The notes: generated by a model not told the origin, from the sequence alone. DNA of 64,000 nucleotides from Ruania zhangjianzhongii (GCF_008000995.1 NZ_CP042828.1:4826882-4890881), one strand, 5' to 3'; counted from the first letter of the stretch, positions 15,499 to 23,773 are shown. Numbers and translations are program-made.

Positions 15499-17493
15499 GT
15501 GATGGATGCCCTCGGTGCACAGCTGTACCTGTGGTCGGTCGTGATCTCGGTGCTGCTGTTCGCCCTGTTCGTCCGCCGGGTGATGGGCGTGCGGCTGAGC
15601 CTGGCCCGCACGGTGCTGGCCGCCCTGATCGCGACGCTCGTCGGCCCGTGGCTGCTCACTCTGCTGGTGCCGGTCCCGGGGGACGCCGCGGACCCTGCGA
15701 CGCTCGTCCTCTACGGCACCTTGATGTCGGTGTTCCTGCTGATCCTGGCGATGTTCGCGCTGGCCGTCCTGGAGATGCTGCTACCGGACGGCACCCTGCC
15801 CGGACCGGTGACCGCCTGGCGATCGCTGCGTGGCCGGCTGCGCCGCACCCGCCGCTACCTGCGGATCCTGCGGATCATCGCTCGGCATGGTCTGGTGCGT
15901 TTCCTCCGCGGCGGAGCACCGCGGGGGGTGGGCACCCCGGAGGAACGCCACGAGCTCGCTCGCTCGCTGCGCCGGGCGCTGGAGGACGGCGGAGTCACCT
16001 TCGTCAAGCTCGGCCAGCAGCTCTCCACCCGGCGGGACCTGCTGGCGCCGGAGTTCGTCACCGAGCTCTCTCACCTGCAGGACGACGCCGCTGCGCTGGA
16101 CTGGGAGAGGGTCGCCGCGACGATCACGGCCGAGCTCGGAGGCCCGCCGGAGGAGTTGTTCGGCAGTATCGAGGAGGAACCACTGGCTGCGGCCTCGGTC
16201 GCGCAGGTGCACGCAGCCACCACCCAGGACGGACAGCCGGTGGTGCTGAAGGTGCAGCGGCCGGGCATCCGGGCACAGGTGGCCGGGGACCTGGAGATCC
16301 TCGACCGGATGGCCGCGACCCTGACCGCGCACACCACCTGGGCCACCAACCTGGGGTTGAGCGACCTGGTGACCGGGTTCGCCGCGGCGCTGACCGAAGA
16401 GCTGGACTTTCGGATCGAGCAGGACAACCTCGCCACGGTCGCCGCCGGGGTGCGCAGCTCCGGGGCCGAGCAGATCCGCGTGCCCGCGACGCTGCCGCAG
16501 TGGTGCACACCCCGGGTCCTGGTGATGGAACGGGTGATGGGCGATCCGGTCGGTCAGCCCCGCGCGCAGGCGAGGCTTGCCGGTCTACCGGACGGGCAGC
16601 GGGAGGAGCTGGCCACCGATCTGCTCCGGGTCGTGCTGGACCAGGTCACCCAGCACGGCGTGTTCCATGTCGACCTGCATCCCGGCAACCTGCTCGTGGC
16701 CGAGGACGGCACGCTCGCGATGCTCGACCTGGGCTCGGTCGGCCGGCTGGGCTCCCAGGCCCGGTCCAGCCTGACCCGGCTGCTCGCCGCCCTGGGCATG
16801 GCCGACTCGGTCGCCGCCGCGGACGCCCTGCTGGAGGTCGTGGACCGACCGGACCGGGTGGACGAGCGCCGGCTCGAACAGGAGCTCGGTGAGATCCTGC
16901 TGCGGTTCGCCCCAGCAGGGAACGCGAACGTCACCGGAGCGGTCGGCGAGCTGTTCAAGCTGGTCGCCCGGCACCGGTTCGGTATCCCCCCGCAGCTGGC
17001 CGCGGCGTTCCGTGCCGTGGCGACGCTGGAGGGCACGCTCGCCGTGCTCTCCCCCGGATTCGACCTGGTCAGCAGCGCCCGGGAGGCCGGTGAACGGCAG
17101 CTGGCGGCCGCCATCGCCCCGACCGAGCTGAAGCAGACCGCCGAGCGCGAGCTGGCCACGTTGCTGCCCCTGTTGCGCCGCCTCCCCCGCCGGATGGAAC
17201 GGATCGCCGATGCCGCTGAGCACGGCCGGCTGCAGGTGAACACCCGGCTGCTCGCCGACCCGGCGGACCGCCGCTTCCTGGTCCGGCTCTGGCACCAGGC
17301 GTTGCTCACTGTGCTGGCGGCGAGCGCGGGGCTGATGTCGGTGGTGCTGTTCGCCGTCGCACCTGGCCCGATGGTCACCGAGACCGTCGGGCTGTTCCAT
17401 GTGCTGGCAACCGCACTGCTGGCCGGGTCGGTGATCCTGGTGATGCGATTGCTGGTCGTCTTCTTCCGGCACGACGAGGAGGCCATGAAATGA
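15499..17493 (+). CDS. ABC1/UbiB-family atypical protein kinase-like ATPase
   Basis: 664 residues, membrane protein: three N-terminal TM helices (about 7-95) and two C-terminal ones (about 605-660), a layout common for actinobacterial UbiB-like proteins. The central domain has the family KxGQ motif (FVKLGQQLSTRRDLL), the Ala-rich nucleotide loop AASVAQVHAA, the Lys in VVLKVQRPGI and the catalytic/metal pair HVDLHPGNLL and LDLGSVG. UbiB proteins are ATPases that support isoprenoid-lipid (quinone) biosynthesis; a direct role here is inference. Start ATG 15502 is equally possible. The gene begins 5 bp after the lipase fusion and overlaps marR by ATGA, so the run 14042-18906 is likely one operon. 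Confidence 0.88.
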   Translation: MMDALGAQLYLWSVVISVLLFALFVRRVMGVRLSLARTVLAALIATLVGPWLLTLLVPVPGDAADPATLVLYGTLMSVFLLILAMFALAVLEMLLPDGTLPGPVTAWRSLRGRLRRTRRYLRILRIIARHGLVRFLRGGAPRGVGTPEERHELARSLRRALEDGGVTFVKLGQQLSTRRDLLAPEFVTELSHLQDDAAALDWERVAATITAELGGPPEELFGSIEEEPLAAASVAQVHAATTQDGQPVVLKVQRPGIRAQVAGDLEILDRMAATLTAHTTWATNLGLSDLVTGFAAALTEELDFRIEQDNLATVAAGVRSSGAEQIRVPATLPQWCTPRVLVMERVMGDPVGQPRAQARLAGLPDGQREELATDLLRVVLDQVTQHGVFHVDLHPGNLLVAEDGTLAMLDLGSVGRLGSQARSSLTRLLAALGMADSVAAADALLEVVDRPDRVDERRLEQELGEILLRFAPAGNANVTGAVGELFKLVARHRFGIPPQLAAAFRAVATLEGTLAVLSPGFDLVSSAREAGERQLAAAIAPTELKQTAERELATLLPLLRRLPRRMERIADAAEHGRLQVNTRLLADPADRRFLVRLWHQALLTVLAASAGLMSVVLFAVAPGPMVTETVGLFHVLATALLAGSVILVMRLLVVFFRHDEEAMK

Positions 17494-17963
17494 GTGTGTC
17501 CGACCCCCAGTGGCTCTCGGCCGACGAACGCAGCGCCTGGCTGGCGCTGACCGGGCTGCTGGTCCGCCTGCCCGGTGCGCTGGACAACCAGCTCGAGCGG
17601 GATGCCGGGCTGAGCTTCTTCGAGTACATGGTGCTCGCGATGCTCGCCGAGCAGCAGGACCAGACCCTGCGGATGAGTGCGCTGGCCGAGCTGACGAACG
17701 GGTCGCTGTCCCGACTCTCGCACGTGGTCCGGCGCCTGGAGAGCCAGGGCCTGGTGCGCCGGGAGACCTGTCAGGAAGACCGGCGGGCCACGAACGCGAT
17801 CCTCACCGCCGGGGGACGGGACCGGGTGGATGCGGCTGCACCGGGGCACGTGCAGCACGCTCGGGAACTGGTGGTGGACGCCGTCGCCCCGGAGGATCTG
17901 GCCACCTTCGGTAGGGTGGCGTGGCAGATTCTGGACCGACTAGGGGGTTGGCAACGGACATGA
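17490..17963 (+). CDS. MarR-family transcriptional regulator
   Basis: 157 residues, winged-helix dimeric regulator. The core is visible: FFEYMVLAMLAEQ, LRMSALAELTNGSLSRLSHVVRRLESQGLVRRE (recognition helix) and DRRATNAILTAGG (wing, with the conserved DxR). It overlaps the upstream ubiB-like gene and the downstream acetyltransferase gene by ATGA, so it is co-translated with them. The ligand and target are unknown; autoregulation of the operon is possible but no palindrome stands out upstream. Confidence 0.93.
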   Translation: MSVSDPQWLSADERSAWLALTGLLVRLPGALDNQLERDAGLSFFEYMVLAMLAEQQDQTLRMSALAELTNGSLSRLSHVVRRLESQGLVRRETCQEDRRATNAILTAGGRDRVDAAAPGHVQHARELVVDAVAPEDLATFGRVAWQILDRLGGWQRT

Positions 17964-18517
17964 GCACAGTGGCCAGCGGGGAGCAGCTGCTGCTGCGTGA
18001 TTGGGTACCCGGCGATCGGGACCGGGTGCGCAGCCTGCTGCGCGCCGACCGGCCGTGGCACCGGACCAACGGGCCGTACTTCGGTGCGCCGAGCGCCGAG
18101 GACATGTCCGCGCTGGCGGACCGATACGTGGACGACAGCCCGCACCAGGACGATGGGGTGCGCACGATGCTCGGCATCGAGACCGCCGGCGTGCTGGTGG
18201 GCGCGGTGACCTGGTACTGGGAGTCGAAGGAGACCGACTGGCGCCGCATGGGTATCAGCATCCACGACGAGACCTACTGGGGGCGAGGGCTGGCCACCGA
18301 GGCGATGGGTCTGTGGACCAGCTACCTGTTCCAGAACACGGATGCGCTGCGCCTGGACCTGGCCACCTACTCCGGCAACCCCGGGATGGTCGCGGTCGCA
18401 CGCCGCCTCGGCTTCACTGAAGAGGCCCGGATGCGCCAGGCCCGCCGCTGGTCCGGTGGCATCCACGACTCGCTGGTGTTCGGCATCCTTCGCCAGGAGT
18501 GGGAACAGCGGCGGTGA
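17960..18517 (+). CDS. GNAT-family N-acetyltransferase (RimJ/RimL-like)
   Basis: 185 residues. The GNAT core is visible as VGAVTWYWES (beta-4), TYWGRGLATEAMGLW (acetyl-CoA loop, a Q/RxxGxG/A variant) and ATYSGNPGMVAVARRLGFTEEARMR (motif B). This resembles the RimJ/RimL branch that acetylates ribosomal-protein N-termini or small amines; substrate unknown. The ATG at 17960 forms ATGA with the marR stop; the longer frame inside marR is not used. Confidence 0.9.
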   Translation: MSTVASGEQLLLRDWVPGDRDRVRSLLRADRPWHRTNGPYFGAPSAEDMSALADRYVDDSPHQDDGVRTMLGIETAGVLVGAVTWYWESKETDWRRMGISIHDETYWGRGLATEAMGLWTSYLFQNTDALRLDLATYSGNPGMVAVARRLGFTEEARMRQARRWSGGIHDSLVFGILRQEWEQRR

Positions 18518-18906
18518 TGCAGTTCCAGCGCGACACCAGCGGCGAGGACTTCTACGCCCTGACCACGTTCCGGCGGGACGGCACTGCAGTATCCACGCCG
18601 ATCTGGTTGGCGCCGGCGAAGGGCTGCTGGTACGCGTTCACCGCCGGCCGCTCCGGCAAGGTGGCCCGGCTCCGCCGCGACCCCCGGGTACAGGTGGCGC
18701 CGTCGGACTTCCACGGTGAGCCGGCCGGGGCAGCGTCCGAGGGCACAGCGCGCGTGCTCCCGGATGCGCAGTTCCGGACAGCGGTGCGCGCGCTGACCGC
18801 GAAGTACGGGTGGAAGTTCCGGTTCTTCCGCCTGGTCTCCTGGCTCGGCCGGGGACGGCGCCGCGGTGGCCCGCCGGTGGGGCTGGAGATCGTGCTGGCC
18901 GGCTGA
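18517..18906 (+). CDS. PPOX-class F420-type/flavin-binding protein (Rv2061-like)
   Basis: 129-residue split-barrel protein of the pyridoxamine-phosphate-oxidase superfamily. FYALTTFRRDGTAVSTPIWLAPAKGCWYAFT and SGKVARLRRDPRVQVAPSDFHGEP match the actinobacterial Rv2061c-type branch, whose members bind F420 or FAD. The cofactor here cannot be read from sequence. The ATG overlaps the previous stop as TGATG; GTG 18514 is an alternative. Last gene of the run starting at 14042. Confidence 0.85.
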   Translation: MQFQRDTSGEDFYALTTFRRDGTAVSTPIWLAPAKGCWYAFTAGRSGKVARLRRDPRVQVAPSDFHGEPAGAASEGTARVLPDAQFRTAVRALTAKYGWKFRFFRLVSWLGRGRRRGGPPVGLEIVLAG

Positions 18907-18930
18907 CGACCCAGGGCGAGGGCCGAGGCC

Positions 18931-18954
18931 GGGGGCCGGGGCCGGGGGCCGGGG
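18931..18954 (+). repeat. G-run array (G-quadruplex motif) between convergent genes
   Basis: Four runs of 4-5 G separated by CC lie just after the operon stop and before the convergent membrane-protein gene. This meets the G4 motif rule; it could also fold as a GC hairpin. It may help end transcription. Confidence 0.5.
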
Positions 18955-18971
18955 CCACGTCGGCACCCGGC

Positions 18972-19406
18972 TCAGCCGAGCACCTCGGCCGGATCGGTCA
19001 GCTCCAGCTCGGCACCGGACGAGTCCAGCACAGTGCGCCCGGCCAGCGGCTCGGTCAGCCAGACCGTCTCGGCGACGGTGTACAGGTCGTCGGTGCACGC
19101 CTTGTCGGTGACCCGGGTGCCGGTGGGGTCGAGCGCCGAGCCGGTGAGCGTGATGGTCTGGTCGGTCTCGGTCAGCGTCACTCCGCCGGGGATCTGGCAG
19201 CTGGAGGAGCCGACCTCGTACCGGACCAGCAGCCCGTGCCCACTGTTCACCGGCGCAGCGGCGAGCACCGTCGTGGGCGTGGAGACGGGGAAGCCGAGGA
19301 AGGCGGCGTAGCCGGCGATGCCCAGACCGACCACCACGATGGCCGCGATCAGCCACATCACCGACGCGCGGATCCGCGCTCGGCCCTCCTCCGGCAGGCT
19401 TCCCAT
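18972..19406 (-). CDS. Small membrane-anchored protein of unknown function
   Basis: 144 residues. A short basic cytoplasmic N-terminus (GSLPEEGRARIRAS), one TM helix (about 16-38) and a roughly 100-residue extracytoplasmic domain with two Cys (SSSCQIPGG and DKACTDD) that could form a disulfide. I do not recognise a named family. The ATG at 19406 lies six bases after GATAAT, a strong -10, so it is leaderless; the upstream extension to 19502 would overlap the TauE gene. Unit ACTGGGCCCTTGCG is duplicated just upstream (19445-19472). Confidence 0.7.
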   Translation of the reverse strand: MGSLPEEGRARIRASVMWLIAAIVVVGLGIAGYAAFLGFPVSTPTTVLAAAPVNSGHGLLVRYEVGSSSCQIPGGVTLTETDQTITLTGSALDPTGTRVTDKACTDDLYTVAETVWLTEPLAGRTVLDSSGAELELTDPAEVLG

Positions 19407-19412
19407 CCGGTC

Positions 19413-19418
19413 ATTATC
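19413..19418 (-). promoter_or_regulatory. Leaderless -10 box (GATAAT) of the small membrane protein
   Basis: The minus strand reads GATAAT, six bases, then ATG at 19406. Confidence 0.55.
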
Positions 19419-19479
19419 GCGCTGGCCCTCCGGGAGCGCTGGGCACTGGGCCCTTGCGACTGGGCCCTTGCGACTGGGC

Positions 19480-20232
19480 TCAGAACAGCAGGTAGACGGC
19501 ACCGACGACGGTGAGCAGGATGATCAGCCGGTCGAACAGTGTCTGGTTCATCTTCGTGACCAGGGCGCGCCCGGCAAGGGCGCCGGCCACCACGGCCGGC
19601 ACCAGCACGGCGTTCACCAGCAAGGTCTGCTCGGTGATCAGCCCGAGGCCGACCGAGAAGGGCACCTTCACCAGGTTGACCACGGCATAGAACCAGGCTG
19701 CCGTACCGAGAAACGTCTTCATCGAGAACCGGGAGGCGAGGAAGTACATCGACATCACCGGCCCCGCGGCGTTCGCCACCATCGTGGTGAAACCGCCGAG
19801 CGTGCCGTAGACCCCGGCCTGCACGTGCTCCCTGCGCTTGCTGATCGGACGGTCGCCACTCTTGCGTGTGGTGTACCGGCGCACCAGGGTCATCGCGATC
19901 ACCAGGAGCAGGATCACGCCGATCACTCGGCGTACCCCGGCATCGGAGGCGAGGGCCAGGAACAACGCCCCAGCAACCAGTCCGGCGACCACTGTCGGCA
20001 CCAGCCGCCGCAGCACCTGCCAGTCGGCGTGCTTCCGGTAGGCCCAGACAGCGAACGCGTCGCCGACGATCAGCAGCACCAGCAGGGCACCGGTGGACTC
20101 CTTGGCGGGCAGCAGGGCAGCAAAGATCGCCACCGAGATGGTGTTCGAGCCGGGGAGGGCGGTCTTGGAGATGCCGACGAGGAGTGCGGCGAACGCCATC
20201 AGTGTCCAGGCGAGCGCACTGAGGTCGGGCAT
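19480..20232 (-). CDS. TauE/SafE-family anion permease
   Basis: 250 residues, about eight TM helices in the two-half TauE/SafE (sulfite exporter/DUF81) arrangement. Repeat signatures: LVGISKTALPGSNTISVAIFAALLP in helix 1 and GTLGGFTTMVANAAGPVMSMYFL in the second half. The family moves sulfite, sulfoacetate or other organosulfur anions. That would suit the sulfonate-degrading operon at the far end of the window, but the 35-kb distance gives no real link. The ATG at 20232 lies seven bases after TAGCGT. Confidence 0.88.
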   Translation of the reverse strand: MPDLSALAWTLMAFAALLVGISKTALPGSNTISVAIFAALLPAKESTGALLVLLIVGDAFAVWAYRKHADWQVLRRLVPTVVAGLVAGALFLALASDAGVRRVIGVILLLVIAMTLVRRYTTRKSGDRPISKRREHVQAGVYGTLGGFTTMVANAAGPVMSMYFLASRFSMKTFLGTAAWFYAVVNLVKVPFSVGLGLITEQTLLVNAVLVPAVVAGALAGRALVTKMNQTLFDRLIILLTVVGAVYLLF

Positions 20233-20239
20233 ACCGGCC

Positions 20240-20245
20240 ACGCTA
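20240..20245 (-). promoter_or_regulatory. Leaderless -10 box of the TauE gene
   Basis: The minus strand reads TAGCGT, seven bases, then ATG at 20232. Confidence 0.5.
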
Positions 20246-20291
20246 ACGACGGCGGAGGGCGGGCGCCGCTCGTTTCCACCAGTTGGCACGG

Positions 20292-20329
20292 GCTCGGCGG
20301 GGCGGTGCAGGTGCCGCACCCCGCCGAGC
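20292..20329. terminator. Hairpin downstream of the GH109/secreted-protein operon
   Basis: An 11-bp GC stem (20292-20302 with 20319-20329) lies about 40 bp after the stop of the minus-strand secreted-protein gene. No T-run follows. Confidence 0.55.
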
Positions 20330-20375
20330 GCAGTGGTCGCCTCAGAGCCCACCGAGCGCAGTGGTCGCCTCAGAG
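20325..20375. repeat. Two direct copies of a 23-bp sequence
   Basis: CGAGCGCAGTGGTCGCCTCA plus three more identical bases occurs at 20325-20347 and 20353-20375. The second copy runs into the 3' end of the secreted-protein gene, encoding its last residues; it looks like a recent tandem duplication. Confidence 0.75.
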
Positions 20376-21368
20376 GCTGGCGGCGCCGATCTCCTCTGCC
20401 TGCTCGAGCGCTTCCTGGTGCCGGTCCGCGCGTGCGCCCTGCAGGCGTTCGCCGGAGTCGGCCGGTCCGGCTTCGCGGGTGAGCGTGTCCGCCTCCGGTG
20501 CGGGTTCAAGGTCGGCGAACTGCCCGCTCTGCTCGCCGCGGACGCGGTTGTCCTGTCCGTGCGGAGCCGGATCGTTGCCCTCGCCGCCGAGGTCGCCACG
20601 GACGATGGCGTCCCGGACCACCACTCCTGCAGTGTTGCCCTCGACCACGAGGTCGCTACCGAAGTAGCTCATCCCCGAGCACTCGGCGATCAGTCCACTG
20701 CCGAGATGGACCGGGCCGGCGTTCTCGTGCAGGTGAGTGTTCCCGTCGATCTCACTGTCACAGACGGCAGTGCCGAAGCTGCTGGCGCCGACGGTCAGGC
20801 TCGCCAGCAGGGTCGAGTCGATGACGTCGGTGTAGGTAGTGCCGGTCGTCACCACGTCTCCGGTCACCCGGGTGGACACCAGGTACACGTCACCGGCAGC
20901 CACCTCGATCGCGCCGTCGAGCTCGGCGGCATCGGCATAGAGGAAGGGTGCGCTCTCCTCTGCGCTCGGCTCGGCGACCGTCACCGAGGCGGCCTGGGTG
21001 CCATCGAGCCAGATGCCGTAGCCCTGGCTGGTGATGTCGCCGGCGACGCTACCGCCCTCGGCGTCGACGTAGCCGTCGGCGGCCACCTGGACGTCACCGG
21101 CGATCGCACTGCCGGCCAGCACCAGGTTGGCGCCTGCCTCAACCTGCACGTCGCCAGTGATGGTGACCTCCTGCAGCACGCAGGAGGAGTCGGCGGGGAC
21201 GAGCAGGTCGCCGGGGACGGTGACGCCGTCGGCCTCGCCGGTGCAGTGCGTCACCAGGTCTGCCGACGCGGCGCTCTGCGTGGTCACGACGGCTGCGGCC
21301 GCCAGGCCCAGGATCGCCAGTGCCCCCAGCGGGCGGGTGGCCCACAACGGGCGGGTGGAGATGGTCAT
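20370..21368 (-). CDS. Secreted Ala/Gly/Asp-rich protein, probable parallel beta-helix
   Basis: 332 residues. A Sec signal peptide (residues 1-36, cleavage near SAASA-DL) is followed by repeating strands of the kind VTITGDVQVEAGANLVLAG, IAGDVQVAADGYVDAEGG and VTGDVVTTGTTYTDVI. This regular GDV/AG pattern is typical of right-handed beta-helix or polymer-forming surface proteins. Four Cys are present. The last 65 residues are charged and low complexity. The stop of the exported GH109-like enzyme lies only 12 bp upstream, so the two are co-transcribed and probably meet outside the cell. The exact role is unknown. Confidence 0.7.
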   Translation of the reverse strand: MTISTRPLWATRPLGALAILGLAAAAVVTTQSAASADLVTHCTGEADGVTVPGDLLVPADSSCVLQEVTITGDVQVEAGANLVLAGSAIAGDVQVAADGYVDAEGGSVAGDITSQGYGIWLDGTQAASVTVAEPSAEESAPFLYADAAELDGAIEVAAGDVYLVSTRVTGDVVTTGTTYTDVIDSTLLASLTVGASSFGTAVCDSEIDGNTHLHENAGPVHLGSGLIAECSGMSYFGSDLVVEGNTAGVVVRDAIVRGDLGGEGNDPAPHGQDNRVRGEQSGQFADLEPAPEADTLTREAGPADSGERLQGARADRHQEALEQAEEIGAASL

Positions 21369-21380
21369 CAGTTCGCTCCT

Positions 21381-22814
21381 TCAGTCCAGCAATGGTGCTC
21401 GGTCAGAATCCAGGCCAGCGCGCTCCTCGCTCCACTGGCCACGGGTGAAGTCCGGGATCTGCACCGGGCCACCGGTGCTCAGCGACTCTCCGGACAGGGG
21501 CACTGCGGCACACCAGGCCGCCGAGTCGTAGATGTCGATGTCCGGCACGAGCCCTTGCTGCATGCACTGCATCGTGCGGTAGATGAGGATGTAGTCCATC
21601 CCGCCGTGTCCACCATGGTTCCCGGCGTCGTCCCCGATGTCCTGCCAGAGCCAGTGGTCGTACTCGTCGAGGTAGGGCTGGGAGTCGGCCCAGGTATGGC
21701 CCTCGTGGTCCGGCTCGAAGTAGATCCGGGACGGGTAGTCCTCCAACAACCCGCGTGAGCCGGCAATGGTGTTGATCCGGCTGTACGGCCGGGGGCTGCA
21801 GACATCGAGCTCAGCGCGAATCAGCCGACCCTGCTCGGTGCCGATCATGCAGGTCACCCGGTCTCCGGAGATGTACTCCTCTGCCCAGACCTCGGTCCGG
21901 TCCTTGGACACGAAGCGTTCCCGGTAGTCGGCCAGGCCGCGGGCGGGCGAGGCGGAGGCCTGCAGAGTGGTCAGCCGGTCGCCGCGATTGATGTCCATGG
22001 CCGCCGCGATCGGCGCCAGGCCATGCATCGGATAGAAGGACCGGTTCTTCTCCGTGTGCCACTTGCGGCGCCACTGGTTGTAGTAGTGCGTCTCGGAGAA
22101 CAGCAGCTCGCGCAGGTCGTGCAGGTAGCCGCCGTGGCCGTGGGTCACCTCGCCGAACAGCCCGTCGTGGGCCATCCGGAGCATCGCCAGCTCCTGCCGC
22201 CCGTAGCTGCAGTTCTCCATCAGCAGGCAGTGCCGCCGCTGCTGCTCGGACAGGTCCACCAGCGACCAGATCTCGTCCAGCTCGGTGGCGATCGGCAGCT
22301 CGATCCCGACGTGCTTACCGCCACGCAAGCAGGCTGCCGCCTGAGGGTAGTGGTTCTCCCAGGGTGAGGCGATGTAGACGAAGTCCACATCCTCGGCCTC
22401 AGCGAGCCGCTCGTAGTCTTCGGCGCCTCGAGCGTACTCCCGGGGTCGGCGCGATCCGGCCTCGGCGAGCAGATCGGATCCTTGCCGGACCCGTTCCCGG
22501 CGCACGTCACAGATCGCTGTCACCCGTACGCCAGGGACCGCATCGAACAGCGGCAGCATCCCCATCCCACGGTTACCCAGCCCGATGATGCCCACGCGGA
22601 CCTCGTCGTAGCCATCGAACGGTACCCCGATCATGCTCTGCTGCGCTGCCCGCCGGGGTGGATCGCCACCCTGCGGGCTACTCGAAGCGCCCGCTCCGGT
22701 GGCAGTGGCAGCAGTCAGGCCACCGACCCCGGCCGCCACCCCTGAGGCCAATAAGCTCCGGCGTGAGACTCCGCCAGGTGTGCGCTCCGTACCGTTCGCG
22801 TGTGCGTCCGACAT
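21381..22814 (-). CDS. Tat-exported Gfo/Idh/MocA protein resembling GH109 N-acetylgalactosaminidases
   Basis: 477 residues. The N-terminus has a twin-Arg signal (VSRRSLLASG, about 17-26) and an Ala-rich hydrophobic region. The Rossmann motif VGIIGLGNRGMGML binds NAD(H). Family-specific stretches MENCSYGRQELAMLRM, GGYLHDLRELLF, PMHGLAPIAAAMDINRGDR and HGGMDYILIYRT match glycoside hydrolase family 109, which cleaves alpha-N-acetylgalactosaminides by an NAD-dependent redox mechanism. Tat export fits a folded, cofactor-loaded enzyme. Start 22814 has GGAGG eight bases upstream. Actual sugar specificity is inferred. Confidence 0.85.
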   Translation of the reverse strand: MSDAHANGTERTPGGVSRRSLLASGVAAGVGGLTAATATGAGASSSPQGGDPPRRAAQQSMIGVPFDGYDEVRVGIIGLGNRGMGMLPLFDAVPGVRVTAICDVRRERVRQGSDLLAEAGSRRPREYARGAEDYERLAEAEDVDFVYIASPWENHYPQAAACLRGGKHVGIELPIATELDEIWSLVDLSEQQRRHCLLMENCSYGRQELAMLRMAHDGLFGEVTHGHGGYLHDLRELLFSETHYYNQWRRKWHTEKNRSFYPMHGLAPIAAAMDINRGDRLTTLQASASPARGLADYRERFVSKDRTEVWAEEYISGDRVTCMIGTEQGRLIRAELDVCSPRPYSRINTIAGSRGLLEDYPSRIYFEPDHEGHTWADSQPYLDEYDHWLWQDIGDDAGNHGGHGGMDYILIYRTMQCMQQGLVPDIDIYDSAAWCAAVPLSGESLSTGGPVQIPDFTRGQWSEERAGLDSDRAPLLD

Positions 22815-22937
22815 CCCGATCCTCCCCGCGTCCTTGCGTACTCGTGATTCATACCCCACCAAATTAGTCAATATTGCGCAAGAGGCACGGTGCAATCGGA
22901 TGCAATCGGGTCTCTTGACAGCGTGCCTGCACTCCTC

Positions 22938-22968
22938 TTGACTTTGACGCAACGTCAACCATCAGAGT
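22938..22968 (+). promoter_or_regulatory. MerR-type promoter with 19-bp spacer and central dyad
   Basis: TTGACT (22938-22943) and CAGAGT (22963-22968) are separated by 19 bp, the overlong spacer characteristic of MerR-activated promoters. The spacer contains the perfect dyad TTGACG-CAA-CGTCAA (22944-22958). It lies 35 bp before the MerR/TipA-like gene, implying autoregulation. Confidence 0.75.
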
Positions 22969-23002
22969 TGTTCGCGTCCAGAGATGAGGAAGGAGTGCAG
23001 CG

Positions 23003-23764
23003 ATGTCCGCCACGGCCGAATGGTCGATGCAGGAGATCACTCGTGCGACCGGAACCACCAGTCGCACGTTGCGGCACTACGACCACATCGGGCTGCTACC
23101 CCCGTCCCGCCTCGGGTCGAACGGGTACCGGTTCTACAACACCGACACCCTGGTCCGGTTGCAGCGGATTCTGCTGCTGCGCCAGCTGGGCCTGGGGCTG
23201 AAGGAGATCGCGGAGGTCGTGGATGGGCAACAGCCGGAAGCAGAAGCGCTGCAGGCCCATCTTGACCTGATGCAGCTCGAACGCAAGCAGCTGGACCGGC
23301 GGATCGCCGCCGTCAACACCACGCTCACGAAAAGAGCAGAAGGGAAAACTCTGATGGCAACCGAGATGTTCGACGGGTTCGACCACACCCGCTACGAGGA
23401 AGAGGTCACCCAGCGCTGGGGCCGCGAGGCCTACCAGTCCGGCGACCGCTGGTGGCGTTCTCTCTCCGAGGAGGAGAAGCAGGCCATCCAGGCCGAGCAG
23501 CAGCGAATCCAGGATGACTACGCCGAGGCCTACCGGGCCCAGCTGGACCCAGGTGCGGAACAGGTCCGGGCGATCACCGCCCGGCTGCACCAGTGGCTGC
23601 GCGCTCCGATGGGTTCGGTCAGCCAGGGCTACTTCCTCGGCCTGGCCGACCTGTACGTGGCCGATGACCGGTTCGCCGCCAACTACGGCGGCACCGAGGG
23701 GGCCACTTTCGTTCGCGACGCGATGCGCGTCTACGCCGAGTCGGCGCAGTTCGACCAGGAGTAG
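23003..23764 (+). CDS. MerR-family regulator with TipAS antibiotic-recognition domain
   Basis: 253 residues. The N-terminal MerR winged helix (about 9-78: EITRATGTTSRTLRHYDHIGLLPPSR) is followed by a coiled-coil dimerisation helix, then a TipAS domain (about 125-250: RYEEEVTQRWGREAYQ, GYFLGLADLYVADDRFAANYGG). In Streptomyces, TipAL covalently traps thiopeptides and activates its own promoter. The catalytic Cys of TipAS (in its C-terminal helix) is not obvious here, so binding may be non-covalent. AAGGAG lies upstream of the ATG, and the promoter has the MerR geometry. In this organism it would sense drug-like or peptide ligands. Confidence 0.9.
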   Translation: MSATAEWSMQEITRATGTTSRTLRHYDHIGLLPPSRLGSNGYRFYNTDTLVRLQRILLLRQLGLGLKEIAEVVDGQQPEAEALQAHLDLMQLERKQLDRRIAAVNTTLTKRAEGKTLMATEMFDGFDHTRYEEEVTQRWGREAYQSGDRWWRSLSEEEKQAIQAEQQRIQDDYAEAYRAQLDPGAEQVRAITARLHQWLRAPMGSVSQGYFLGLADLYVADDRFAANYGGTEGATFVRDAMRVYAESAQFDQE

Positions 23765-23773
23765 GCCGGAACG

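Noticed and set aside
19445-19472. Duplicated 14-bp unit ACTGGGCCCTTGCG
   Set aside because: Only two copies at the boundary of two minus-strand genes, too little to call a functional element; mentioned with the small membrane protein.
19480-20232. TauE/SafE permease as part of the sulfoquinovose pathway
   Set aside because: The family can export organosulfur anions, but the gene is 35 kb away with its own promoter; there is no positional evidence for a link.
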